From assembly GCA_046758065.1 (NCBI GenBank), contig JBHHZM010000006.1:1-44008 (forward strand): a stretch of DNA of 44,008 nt. Direction: 5' to 3'. The position numbers and the translations under genes were made by a program. A model generated the notes under the pieces. It searched no databases, was not told the DNA's origin, and was given only the letters and a program-made list of their open reading frames with translations. Shown here one piece after another: positions 1 to 7,120 of the stretch (the stretch's first letter is position 1; each line of letters opens with the position of its first letter). The stretch is from JBHHZM01 sp046758065 (GTDB lineage Bacteria; Pseudomonadota; Alphaproteobacteria; JAAXGF01).

Positions 1-2
1 AA

Positions 3-185
3 ATCCTCGACGACCTGCAGCACGGCGAGGGCAAGACCATCATCATGGTCGAGCAAAACGCCAAGAAGGGGCTCGAGTTCGCTGATATCGGCTACGTCCT
101 GGTCGACGGCCGCGTCGCCATGGCCGGCCCCGGCGACCAACTGCTCGACGACCCCGACGTCGGCCGGCTGTTCCTCGGCGGGTAG
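3..185 (+). CDS. livF: Branched-chain amino acid ABC transporter ATP-binding protein (LivF-type), C-terminal fragment
   Basis: This is the last 60 codons of an ABC ATPase that starts left of the window. The fragment reads ILDDL, then IIMVEQNAKKGLEFADIGYVL, then a VDGRV turn and an ending of DDPDVGRLFLGG. The MVEQNA stretch holds the switch region after Walker B and is typical of LivF, where the usual text is LLVEQN. The C-terminal LGG ending also fits LivF (leucine/isoleucine/valine import, or urea/amide uptake in paralogues). In the cell it would power a LivHM-type permease from the cytoplasmic face. The next gene is on the other strand and unrelated. The family call is good, but the substrate cannot be read from so short a piece. 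Confidence 0.75.
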   Translation: MLDDLQHGEGKTIIMVEQNAKKGLEFADIGYVLVDGRVAMAGPGDQLLDDPDVGRLFLGG

Positions 186-238
186 CGCGGCGCGCACTCG
201 TCGCGTTGCTGTCGCCAGAAGAGGCGCGAGCGCCCCAT

Positions 239-2224
239 TCACTCCCCGAGCGGCGTGACCCCGACGATGGCGCGCTTGTCGGCGTCGATCGTGAAACGCA
301 CCCGGTCGCCCGGCGCGAGACCGCGAAGCAGCGCCGCCTCGGTGACCGGGAACCCCATCACCATCGGCCCCATGAGGCCCTTGATCTCTCCGTGGTCGAG
401 GACGAGGCGATTGAGCCGCGCATCGACGGCAACGACGACGCCGACGCCCTCGTAGAGGGCCTTGTCCGGGGTGTCGACGGCAGCGACGTGGGCCTTCGCC
501 TCGCCGCTGCCCTTGCCGACGATCAGCACGCCGTGCATGCCCATCTTTTCGTGCGTCTCGACGTGACAATGGAACGCGAGCGTGACGTCGGCGTCGGGCG
601 TGACGAAGCGCGCGACGCGCGTGCCGGGGCCGGCGAATTCGAGCATGAACATCGGACTGAGCCCCGGAATCATCAGGGCGTGGCGAACCGCGTCGGCGTT
701 CTCGAAGACGACCTCGATTTCCTCGCAACGCCCGGCCCGGATCTCGCGCGGCTCGAAGGCGAAGACCTCGCCTTCCGCCGCGAACCGGACACCTCCCTTG
801 ATGACGACACGGCGAAAGCCACGCGGTTCGGCGCAAGACTTCGCTACCGCCCGATGGCTGTCGAGAACGCTCTCGGGCGGCACGCTCGCCACCTGTTCGC
901 GCACCGGATAGTCGGGAAGCTCGACGCCGGTCTCGGCCTCCTCCCAGCCGTAGTCGTAATCCTCGCGCGTTGTATGGAAGATCGCCGGATCGAAGACCGG
1001 GACCGCGCCGCGGTAATACGCGGGGTCGAAGAAACGCTTCAGGCTGGTCGCCACCTTCGGCAGCCCGTCGTCGCCCATGAATCCCTCGTAGACGATCGCG
1101 GTCAGGTCCCCGCCCGGACTGATTCCCTTGTTGGTGACAGTCTTTTCGGTGTGATCGTGCATGATCCACACGCCCTTGCCCGAAGCATAGACGTCGTCGT
1201 TGCCCGGCCTGAGCTCGAGGTCGATGCGCTGGGCGGCGCCGATATCGAAGACATCGCGGGCATAACGCATCCCGTCCGGCACCGCATACCCGTCCCGATG
1301 GGTCAGCACCGGGTGATGGCCGTGGGTGTGGAGTTTGATCGGCCGGCTGCCGGCGTTGAGAATGCGGAGCTTGACGCGCTCGCCCGCCGCCACCTCAATC
1401 GGCGTATCACGCAGGGTGAAAGGGAACGACCGGCCGTTGAGCAGAAAGATGTTCGGCGTGCGCCGCGTCGGATCGTATTCGCGGTGCATGCGCTTCTCGA
1501 TCTCGCGCGGGTCCGCGACGGCGGCGGGGATGCGGTTGAGACGGTCGTCCATGTCCATGTAGACGAGTGAATACTCGCGGTCGTAGCCCGCCTCGCGGGT
1601 CGCCTTGGCGGGGTCCGGGATCCGTCCCGCGCCGACGACGAGATGGCTGAAATGGTTGTCGGGCCGGTCGGGCTCGATAATCAGCATGCCCGCGAGCCCC
1701 ATCAGCACGTGCACGTCGGGCTGGACGTGGCAATGATAGAAATGCGTGCCGGGATTCCTGGCGATGAACTCGTAGGTGAACGACTCGCCAGGCTTGACCG
1801 CCGGCTGGGTGATATCGGGCACCCCGTCCATTACATTGGGGTGGATGGTCCCGTGGAGGTGGATCGTATGCGGGAAGTAGTGCGTGTTCTTCAGCGTAAT
1901 GCGGACCCGGTCGCCCTGCTCGACGCGGATCGTGGGACTCGGCGCGCGCGCGACGGGTGTCATGCCGCGTCCTTCCGGCGCGAACACCCAGAAGGTGACG
2001 AACTCCCCGGGGTAGACTTCCTCGGCGACCTCGATGATCTCGAGTCGGATCGAAATCTCGTCGGCGTCGCCGTCGCCGTCGAGATCCCGCCCGAGGGTCA
2101 CGGCGTCGTCCGAGGTTCCCGGGATGCGCGGCTCGCTCCACGGTTCGGCCCGGGCATCCGCCAGGCCGAGAAGCGCCGTCGCGGCAATTGCCGCCAGCCA
2201 TCGTTGATGCCTGGGCGCGCGCAT
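239..2224 (-). CDS. Periplasmic multicopper oxidase with C-terminal CusF-like copper-binding domain
   Basis: The protein has 661 residues. A signal peptide spans about 1-26 (hydrophobic core, ADARA before the mature EPW). Residues 47-56 read DLDGDGDADE, which resembles a calcium-binding EF-hand or dockerin loop. Copper motifs follow in order: HLHG (122-125), HFYHCH (161-166), HTHGHH near 300, MHDHTE near 356, and HCHVETHEKMGM in the last cupredoxin domain. All look intact, so oxidase activity (Cu(I), metal or phenolic oxidation with O2) is plausible. The last 70 or so residues form a CusF-like OB fold with H611, M618, M621 and M623, where M618 stands in for the usual Trp. A Shine-Dalgarno GAGGA sits 7 nt before the ATG. 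It lies 51 bp downstream of a small secreted protein and is probably cotranscribed. The likely role is periplasmic copper tolerance; the natural substrate is inferred. Confidence 0.88.
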   Translation of the reverse strand: MRAPRHQRWLAAIAATALLGLADARAEPWSEPRIPGTSDDAVTLGRDLDGDGDADEISIRLEIIEVAEEVYPGEFVTFWVFAPEGRGMTPVARAPSPTIRVEQGDRVRITLKNTHYFPHTIHLHGTIHPNVMDGVPDITQPAVKPGESFTYEFIARNPGTHFYHCHVQPDVHVLMGLAGMLIIEPDRPDNHFSHLVVGAGRIPDPAKATREAGYDREYSLVYMDMDDRLNRIPAAVADPREIEKRMHREYDPTRRTPNIFLLNGRSFPFTLRDTPIEVAAGERVKLRILNAGSRPIKLHTHGHHPVLTHRDGYAVPDGMRYARDVFDIGAAQRIDLELRPGNDDVYASGKGVWIMHDHTEKTVTNKGISPGGDLTAIVYEGFMGDDGLPKVATSLKRFFDPAYYRGAVPVFDPAIFHTTREDYDYGWEEAETGVELPDYPVREQVASVPPESVLDSHRAVAKSCAEPRGFRRVVIKGGVRFAAEGEVFAFEPREIRAGRCEEIEVVFENADAVRHALMIPGLSPMFMLEFAGPGTRVARFVTPDADVTLAFHCHVETHEKMGMHGVLIVGKGSGEAKAHVAAVDTPDKALYEGVGVVVAVDARLNRLVLDHGEIKGLMGPMVMGFPVTEAALLRGLAPGDRVRFTIDADKRAIVGVTPLGE

Positions 2225-2275
2225 CCCGGTTTCCTCAGCCGTCTGAAGTCGGGGCGTCGTCGTTGCGACCCGCCG

Positions 2276-2620
2276 CTACTTCTTCATGTAATTCCAGTGC
2301 AGGATGTCGGCCGCCTCGGCGTAGCCGCGCGCCGCGTCGGCCTTGGCGATGGCGCGGGCGTGGTCATAAGGGCCTTGCGGCTTCTCGTGGTTGTGCTTGG
2401 CGCCGGCGAGCATCATCTTCGCGTCGTCGATGAGCGCGTGCACCAACGCCATGTCCTCTTTCGCCATCTGCCCCTTCATGCCCTTCATCTCGCCGATCAC
2501 CTTGTCGATGGCCGCCTGGGCCGCGGCAAAGTGTTTCGGACATTCGAACGCCTGCGCCGTCCAGGGCAGAAGAAGGAAAAGCACGGCGACGGGGGCGGCA
2601 AGCCAAAATTTCGATTTCAT
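2276..2620 (-). CDS. Small secreted Met/His-rich protein, candidate metal-binding partner of the multicopper oxidase
   Basis: This gene encodes 114 residues. The start chosen is the internal ATG at 2620 because GGGGAGG lies 6 nt upstream; an ATG 90 nt further out would give a non-signal N terminus. Residues 1-24 are a clear signal peptide ending in TAQA. The mature part starts FECPKHF and appears all-helical. It is rich in Met (for example GEMKGMKGQMAKEDM) and His (KHNHEKP, YDHARA, ILHWNYMKK). I do not recognise a named family. Its single Cys next to His, its Met clusters and its place as first gene before a copper oxidase suggest periplasmic copper binding or delivery, which is inference. 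It may instead be a structural or stress protein unrelated to copper. Confidence 0.75.
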   Translation of the reverse strand: MKSKFWLAAPVAVLFLLLPWTAQAFECPKHFAAAQAAIDKVIGEMKGMKGQMAKEDMALVHALIDDAKMMLAGAKHNHEKPQGPYDHARAIAKADAARGYAEAADILHWNYMKK

Positions 2621-2652
2621 GTACACCTCCCCGGAGTCTGTTGTTCGTTCCA

Positions 2653-2668
2653 AGCAGGGAAAGTGCCA
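2653..2668 (-). promoter_or_regulatory. Candidate sigma-54 (-24/-12) promoter for the copper module
   Basis: On the minus strand this reads TGGCACTTTCCCTGCT. Against the consensus TGGCAC-G-N4-TTGCW the TGGCAC is complete. The GG and GC dinucleotides have the exact RpoN spacing and four of the five -12 bases match. The predicted start near 2643 leaves a leader of about 23 nt with the ribosome site just before the ATG at 2620. The geometry is seen directly; use by sigma-54 is inference. Confidence 0.6.
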
Positions 2669-2702
2669 CAGGGCCACCCGGGCATCAAGCCGGAAGCCCG
2701 AA

Positions 2703-2724
2703 GTCGTCACTTGACGTTGACGAC
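2703..2724 (-). promoter_or_regulatory. Dyad upstream of the sigma-54 promoter, candidate enhancer-binding site
   Basis: Perfect 7-bp arms GTCGTCA and TGACGAC are separated by 8 bp, centred about 70 bp upstream of the predicted transcription start. Bacterial enhancer-binding proteins usually bind such dyads upstream of -24/-12 promoters. No NtrC-family activator gene lies in the window. Confidence 0.4.
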
Positions 2725-2793
2725 GTACGGCGTGACCGCGTTGGTTTCGGGATTGCAGGCGGACCGGCCGGTTCCGCCGCCGTCCCGGACGGC

Positions 2794-3720
2794 TCAGGCG
2801 CTTTGCTGGGGCTGGCGCTGGCCGAACTGCACCACGCGCGCCGTCGGCTCGGGCGCGGGGGCGTCGCTCCGCCCGCGGGCTTGGTCGCGTTCGCGTTGCA
2901 GACAGTAGATCAACGCGTCGAGGTGGGCGCCGGCGAACTTGCCGGCGAGGATCGATGCCGCCTTCTCCGCGTGCAGCGGCACGGTCACCGTTCTCACCCG
3001 CCGCTTGCGCGTTGCCGACTTGCCCGTGACCAGGTTGAGCGCGTGGGCGACGCTGCTGGCCTCGCCGCGGACGACGATCTCGGCAACCCTGGTCTGGGTC
3101 TCCGCTTCGCCGATGCGCGCGAGCCTGACGAGTTCCTTCTTGTGGTCGGCGAGATCGGTGTTGCGGATCATCTTCTTGACCCAGGGATCGAGCTTTGCGG
3201 CGATCTGCACGTCCTCGGTGACGGTGCGCGGCGCCGCCCCGGTTTTCTTCGCCGTGTCCTCGACGAAGCTCGAGGTGCGCGCGGCGCGGGACTCGCTAGC
3301 TTCCTGATTTTCAACCGATTTCAGGTTCGCTCCGTGCTTGGTCTCGGGGTGCTTGGTCTCGTAGAGCTCCTTGCGACGCAGATACTGCTCGCCGCGTTCG
3401 AGCACGGTGAGCTCGCTGCGCACCAGGTTCTCGTCGATCTCGGCGATTTCGAGGTCGACGTTGTCGAACTTACGGATGAACGCGGGAATATATTCCCATC
3501 CCAAAAGCTTGCACGCTTCGAGCCGGCTTAAACCCGCGGCGAGACGGTAGAAGCGGCGCAGGCTGCCCTCCTGCTCGAATTCAATCGCCGTGACCGTGAT
3601 CGGGTTGAGCAGGCCGATCTCGCTGATCGACGGCATCAGACGGTCGAGACCCTTGGGGCTGCGCTTGCGCGAATCGACGCGCACCTGGCTGATCGGGATG
3701 TAATCGAACTCGTTGTTCAT
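2794..3720 (-). CDS. ParB N-terminal domain protein (paralogue A)
   Basis: The protein has 308 residues. Residues 5-100 are a ParB/Srx-type N-terminal domain: the segment EIGLLNPITVTA (34-45), then YRLAAGLSRLEACKLLGW (58-75), where ParB carries its nucleotide-binding box. Next comes the conserved IDENLVRSELTVLERGEQ helix, and residues near 150-175 (DTAKKTGAAPRTVTEDVQ) look like the helix-turn-helix. The C-terminal tail is basic then Gln-rich. No ParA gene is nearby, so a chromosome-segregation pair is not supported. A second, clearly homologous gene lies at 6078-7061. In this copy box II reads GLSR instead of GNGR, so nucleotide handling may differ. GAGG lies 6 nt before the ATG. Such proteins may be partition, transcription or phage/plasmid-derived factors; the exact role is unknown. 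Confidence 0.82.
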   Translation of the reverse strand: MNNEFDYIPISQVRVDSRKRSPKGLDRLMPSISEIGLLNPITVTAIEFEQEGSLRRFYRLAAGLSRLEACKLLGWEYIPAFIRKFDNVDLEIAEIDENLVRSELTVLERGEQYLRRKELYETKHPETKHGANLKSVENQEASESRAARTSSFVEDTAKKTGAAPRTVTEDVQIAAKLDPWVKKMIRNTDLADHKKELVRLARIGEAETQTRVAEIVVRGEASSVAHALNLVTGKSATRKRRVRTVTVPLHAEKAASILAGKFAGAHLDALIYCLQRERDQARGRSDAPAPEPTARVVQFGQRQPQQSA

Positions 3721-3778
3721 GCCGTGCCTCGACGATAAATGGAGGGTGGGGGCTTCCCGACACGTTCAGTCAATCATG

Positions 3779-3806
3779 CCGGTATGAAGACCGGGTAAAC
3801 GTCTTC
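3779..3806. promoter_or_regulatory. Nested inverted repeats upstream of ParB paralogue A
   Basis: Two overlapping perfect dyads are present: CCGGT-ATGAAG-ACCGG (3779-3794) and GAAGAC-N9-GTCTTC (3786-3806). They lie about 60-85 bp upstream of the ParB-like start and on the far side of the regulator/metF promoter. An autoregulatory operator or parS-like site is possible. No copy is seen upstream of paralogue B. Confidence 0.35.
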
Positions 3807-3931
3807 CGTGTGCCGGGGCGGCGGGCCTGCGGTTCACCGGCGGAATTGACGAAAATTTTAGGCGCTTCCCGAACGTCCGTCAGTGACCGCCGCCACTCAC
3901 AGTCGGTATTTTCCACGGCATGTCGATTAAC

Positions 3932-3959
3932 TAGACATAAACATATGCGTATATATAAT
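3932..3959 (+). promoter_or_regulatory. Promoter of the ArsR-methyltransferase/metF operon with operator-like palindrome
   Basis: The -35 box is TAGACA (3932-3937, 5 of 6 to consensus), the spacer is 16 bp, and the -10 box is a perfect TATAAT (3954-3959). The spacer contains ATATGCGTATAT (3943-3954), symmetric at 10 of 12 positions and touching the -10 box. This is where an ArsR-family repressor would block polymerase. The predicted start near 3966 leaves a leader of about 45 nt before the ATG at 4012. The A/T-rich patch stands out in this GC-rich DNA. Confidence 0.65.
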
Positions 3960-4011
3960 ATTAGTGATTGCTCAAGACATTCGGCCTATGCTTGGCGGCG
4001 GCGGGTAAGCG

Positions 4012-4965
4012 ATGGATCAGCTGTTATCGGCATTGAAGGCGGCGGCGGAGCCGACCCGGCTCCGGCTTCTCCTGCTTTGCGCGCGTTGCGATCTCACGGT
4101 CTCGGAGCTGACGCGGGTTCTGGGGCAGAGCCAGCCCCGCGTCTCCCGCCATCTGAAGCTCCTCTGCGAGGCCGGCTTGCTCGATCGTCACCGCGAGGGC
4201 AGTTGGGTGTACTTCCGCCTGTCGGCGGCCGGGACTGTCGCCGGTCTGGCGCGAACGCTGGTCGACGCGATCCCGCGGGACGATGCCGTGGTGGCCCTCG
4301 ACCTCGACCGCCTCGAGAGCGTGAAGCAGGCGCGCGCCACTCTCGCGGCCGATTACTTCCGCCGCAACGCCGCCGAGTGGGACGCGATCCGCTCGCTCTA
4401 CGTCGACGACGCCGAAGTCGAGCGCCGGCTGCTCGGCCTCCTGCCCGAGGGCGGCGGCGATCTTCTCGACATCGGCACGGGGACCGGGCGCATCGTCGAA
4501 ATCGCCGCGCCGCATGTCGGACGGGCGGTGGGGATCGACCTGTCGCACGAGATGCTGCTGGTCGCGCGCTCCAACCTCGAGCGCGCCGGGCTCGACAACG
4601 GCTTCGTCCGTCACGCCGACATGTACCAGTTGCCCTTCGCCGGCGGCGCGTTCGACGTGGTGACCATCCACCAGGTGCTGCATTTCGCCGACCGGCCGGC
4701 GGCGGCGATCGCCGAAGCGGCGCGCGTGCTGCGTCCCGGCGGCAGGATGATCATCGTCGATTTCGAGAGCCACGGCGAGGAGCGGCTGCGCGACGAACAC
4801 GCCCACCGCTGGCTGGGTTTCAGTCCCGCCGACATCATCGCCTGGTGCGAGGCGGCAGGGCTCGAGGCCGGGGCGCCGCTTTCTCTACCCGGCAGGAACA
4901 AGACGCTGACCGTCGGGATCTGGTCGGCGCTCAGACCCGCCGGCGACGTTTCGGCGGCGGCCTGA
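4012..4965 (+). CDS. ArsR-family regulator fused to a SAM-dependent methyltransferase domain
   Basis: The protein has 317 residues. Residues 1-90 are an ArsR winged helix (EPTRLRLLLLCARCDLTVSE, then QSQPRVSRHLKLLCEAGLL, then a wing with HREGSWVYFRL). Residues about 115-300 are a class I methyltransferase: motif I LLDIGTGTGRIVEIA, the acidic VGIDLS strand, then ADMYQLPF, VVTIHQVLHF and LRPGGRMIIVDF. No metal-binding Cys pair of metal-sensing ArsR proteins is seen. Its stop abuts the metF ATG with no gap, so they are cotranscribed. Fused proteins of this kind beside metF are widespread in Alphaproteobacteria. The natural inference is a repressor sensing S-adenosylmethionine or S-adenosylhomocysteine with the methyltransferase fold, controlling its own operon. 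Whether it still methylates anything is open. Confidence 0.9.
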   Translation: MDQLLSALKAAAEPTRLRLLLLCARCDLTVSELTRVLGQSQPRVSRHLKLLCEAGLLDRHREGSWVYFRLSAAGTVAGLARTLVDAIPRDDAVVALDLDRLESVKQARATLAADYFRRNAAEWDAIRSLYVDDAEVERRLLGLLPEGGGDLLDIGTGTGRIVEIAAPHVGRAVGIDLSHEMLLVARSNLERAGLDNGFVRHADMYQLPFAGGAFDVVTIHQVLHFADRPAAAIAEAARVLRPGGRMIIVDFESHGEERLRDEHAHRWLGFSPADIIAWCEAAGLEAGAPLSLPGRNKTLTVGIWSALRPAGDVSAAA

Positions 4966-5913
4966 ATGGACGGGGACGCGCCGGTGCGGAGCGAAAACGC
5001 CCCGGCGGCGTGCGCCGGTGGCCGTCCCGCCGTCGCGAGCGCGGGCGCCGAACTCGCCGTCTCCTTCGAGTTCTTCCCGCCCAAGACGCCGGCCATGAAG
5101 GAACGCCTGTGGGCCGAGATCAAGCGGCTCGAACCGGCCGCGCCGCGTTTCGTCTCGGTCACCTACGGCGCCGGCGGCAGCACGCGCGCGCTGACCCACG
5201 AACTCGTCGCGCGGATCCGGAGCGAAACCGCGCTCGAACCGGCCGCGCATCTGACCTGCGTCGGCGCGACGCGCGACCAGATCGACGATATCGCCCGCGC
5301 CTACTGGCGGGCCGGGATCCGCCACCTCGTCGCCCTGCGCGGCGATCCGCCGGCCGGTACGGCGCGCTATGCCGCCCATCCGGACGGCTACGCCTACGCC
5401 GCCGATCTGGTGGCCGGCTTGAGGCGCGTCGCCGACTTCGAGATCAGCGTCGCCGCCTATCCCGAGATTCACCCCGAGGCCGCCAGCCGGGCCAGCGATC
5501 TCGACAACCTGAAGCGCAAGCTCGACGCCGGCGCCTGCCGGGCCATTACCCAGTTCTTCTTCGATTCGGAGTGTTTCCTGCGCTTCGTCGACCGGGCACG
5601 GGCGGCGGGCATCGAAGCGCCGATCGTGCCGGGCATTCTGCCGATCACCAACTTCGCGCGCACCGCCGAAATCGCGGCCAAGTGCGGCGCGTCGGTCCCG
5701 GCGTGGCTGGTCGCGCTGTTCGACGGACTCCAGGACGATCCCGACACGCGCATCCTCGTCGCCGCGGTCGCGGGCGCCGAGCTGTGCCGCCAGCTTCAGG
5801 GCCACGGCGTCGACGAGTTCCACTTCTACACCCTCAACCGCGCCGAACTGACTCTGGCGATCTGCCGGATGCTGCAGGCGCCGGTTCCGATCACCGGATT
5901 CGCCCGGCGCTGA
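4966..5913 (+). CDS. metF: Methylenetetrahydrofolate reductase
   Basis: This 315-residue cytoplasmic FAD enzyme reduces 5,10-methylene-THF to 5-methyl-THF for methionine synthesis. Family text is clear: VSFEFFPPKTPAM (with the catalytic Glu in FEFFPP), FVSVTYGAGGSTR, HLTCVGATRDQID, HLVALRGDPP, EISVAAYPEIHPEA, ITQFFFDSECFLRFV, PIVPGILPITNF and a C-terminal VDEFHFYTLNRAEL. These are the TIM-barrel strands in order. About 25 residues precede the usual start, so a slightly later start is possible, but the ATG chosen directly follows the upstream stop. It is the second gene after the ArsR-methyltransferase regulator. The methylene-THF it uses would also be produced by the oxidase operon at 13.6-18.7 kb. 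Confidence 0.95.
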   Translation: MDGDAPVRSENAPAACAGGRPAVASAGAELAVSFEFFPPKTPAMKERLWAEIKRLEPAAPRFVSVTYGAGGSTRALTHELVARIRSETALEPAAHLTCVGATRDQIDDIARAYWRAGIRHLVALRGDPPAGTARYAAHPDGYAYAADLVAGLRRVADFEISVAAYPEIHPEAASRASDLDNLKRKLDAGACRAITQFFFDSECFLRFVDRARAAGIEAPIVPGILPITNFARTAEIAAKCGASVPAWLVALFDGLQDDPDTRILVAAVAGAELCRQLQGHGVDEFHFYTLNRAELTLAICRMLQAPVPITGFARR

Positions 5914-5919
5914 TCGCGC

Positions 5920-5933
5920 AACCGCGCGCGGTT
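5920..5933 (+). terminator. Palindrome after metF, possible weak terminator
   Basis: The 14-bp perfect palindrome AACCGCGCGCGGTT starts 6 bp after the metF stop. It can fold into a 5-bp stem with a CGCG loop, but no T-run follows, so intrinsic termination would be weak. The rest of the 164-bp gap to the next gene shows nothing else I can name. Confidence 0.3.
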
Positions 5934-6077
5934 TCGCCCCCATCCCGACGACCTCCCGTCCCGTCCCCTGTGTCGGCCGTCACAGACAGCCCGGCGCAGG
6001 ATGAATAAAGTCCTAATGGTTATTTCGCGTTAACCAGGCCCGCGCGGCGCGGCCGCTGTCGAGACGGGAGTGAGATC

Positions 6078-7061
6078 ATGACCAAGCAGTTCGACGTCGT
6101 TGCAGTGCATGAGGTGCGCGTCGGAACCCGGAAGCGCAAGGCGAAGGGCGTCGACCGGCTGAAGAATTCGATCGCCGAGATCGGGCTGCTCAATCCGATC
6201 ACCGTGACGGCCGTCCGCTACAACAAGGGCGGCGCCTGGCACACCGCGTATCGCCTGGTGGCGGGCAACGGCCGCCTCGAAGCGTGCAAGGCGCTGGGCT
6301 GGCAGCACATTCCCGCCTTCATCCGCGACCTCGACGAGATCGACAGCGAGATCGCCGAGATCGACGAGAACCTGGTGCGCAACGAACTCACCGTGCTCGA
6401 ACGCGGCGAACAGTTCCTGCGCCGCAAGGAGCTCTACGAGGCCAAGCATCCCGAGACCCGGCACGGCGCGAACCTGCGCGTGGTCAACGCCGCAGAATAC
6501 GAAAAGTGGAATGCCGAGCGCAGCGCGAGTTTCGTCGACGACACCGCGGAGAAGACCGGCGTGGCGCCGCGCACCATCACCGAAGACGTGCAGATCGCCG
6601 CGAAGATCGACTCCGAGGTCAAGCAAGTGATCCGCGACACCGCGCTCGCCGACAAAAAGAAGGAACTGATCCGGCTCGCCCGGATCGCCAAGCCCGAGGT
6701 CCAGGCCAGGGTCGCCGAGATCGTCGCCGCCGGCGAGGCGGACGGCGTCGGCGAGGCGCTGGCCCGGCTGCGCGGCAAGCGCCCGGCGCGCGCGCCGCGG
6801 GTCAAGACCTTCGCGCTGCCGTTCAGCCCCGAGAAGGCGGCAGCGGTTCTGCTGCGCAAGTTCAGCCGCGAGCAGCTCCAGACCCTGCTGCGCATCATGG
6901 TCGAGAAACTGGGCGAGGATATTGCGCCCGCGGCAGCGGCGGCCGTTACGGAGACCGATGCGACGCCCGCTCTCCGGACGGCGGTCGGCAGCGCGGCGCT
7001 CGCCATCGCTCCCGACGCCTCATTCCATCGCGACGACCCCTACCGCGAATTCAGGTTCTAG
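6078..7061 (+). CDS. ParB N-terminal domain protein (paralogue B)
   Basis: The protein has 327 residues. It is collinear with the gene at 2794-3720: 43 of the first 75 residues are identical without a gap by hand alignment, and the stretches IDENLVR-ELTVLERGEQ, RRKELYE-KHPET-HGANL and EDVQIAAK are shared. The nucleotide-box region is YRLVAGNGRLEACKALGW (58-75), closer to the usual ParB form than in paralogue A. The helix-turn-helix region is DTAEKTGVAPRTITEDVQ. The C-terminal third is less conserved and ends in a short acidic/basic tail. GGGAG lies 7 nt upstream of the ATG. The two paralogues point away from each other and enclose the regulator/metF operon. No ParA is visible. The function is unknown beyond DNA binding by inference. 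Confidence 0.85.
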   Translation: MTKQFDVVAVHEVRVGTRKRKAKGVDRLKNSIAEIGLLNPITVTAVRYNKGGAWHTAYRLVAGNGRLEACKALGWQHIPAFIRDLDEIDSEIAEIDENLVRNELTVLERGEQFLRRKELYEAKHPETRHGANLRVVNAAEYEKWNAERSASFVDDTAEKTGVAPRTITEDVQIAAKIDSEVKQVIRDTALADKKKELIRLARIAKPEVQARVAEIVAAGEADGVGEALARLRGKRPARAPRVKTFALPFSPEKAAAVLLRKFSREQLQTLLRIMVEKLGEDIAPAAAAAVTETDATPALRTAVGSAALAIAPDASFHRDDPYREFRF

Positions 7062-7120
7062 CGCCGACCGCGCATTTGCGTTGACGGCGGGACCGGAAGC
7101 CGCCCCGCCGCCAGCGCGGC

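Noticed and set aside
3810..6008. A 732-codon plus-strand open frame
   Set aside because: It is Arg/Pro-rich and out of frame with the ArsR-methyltransferase and metF genes that occupy the same DNA.
2794..7061. A plasmid-type parAB partition locus
   Set aside because: There is no ParA ATPase gene and the intervening genes are a chromosomal methionine operon.
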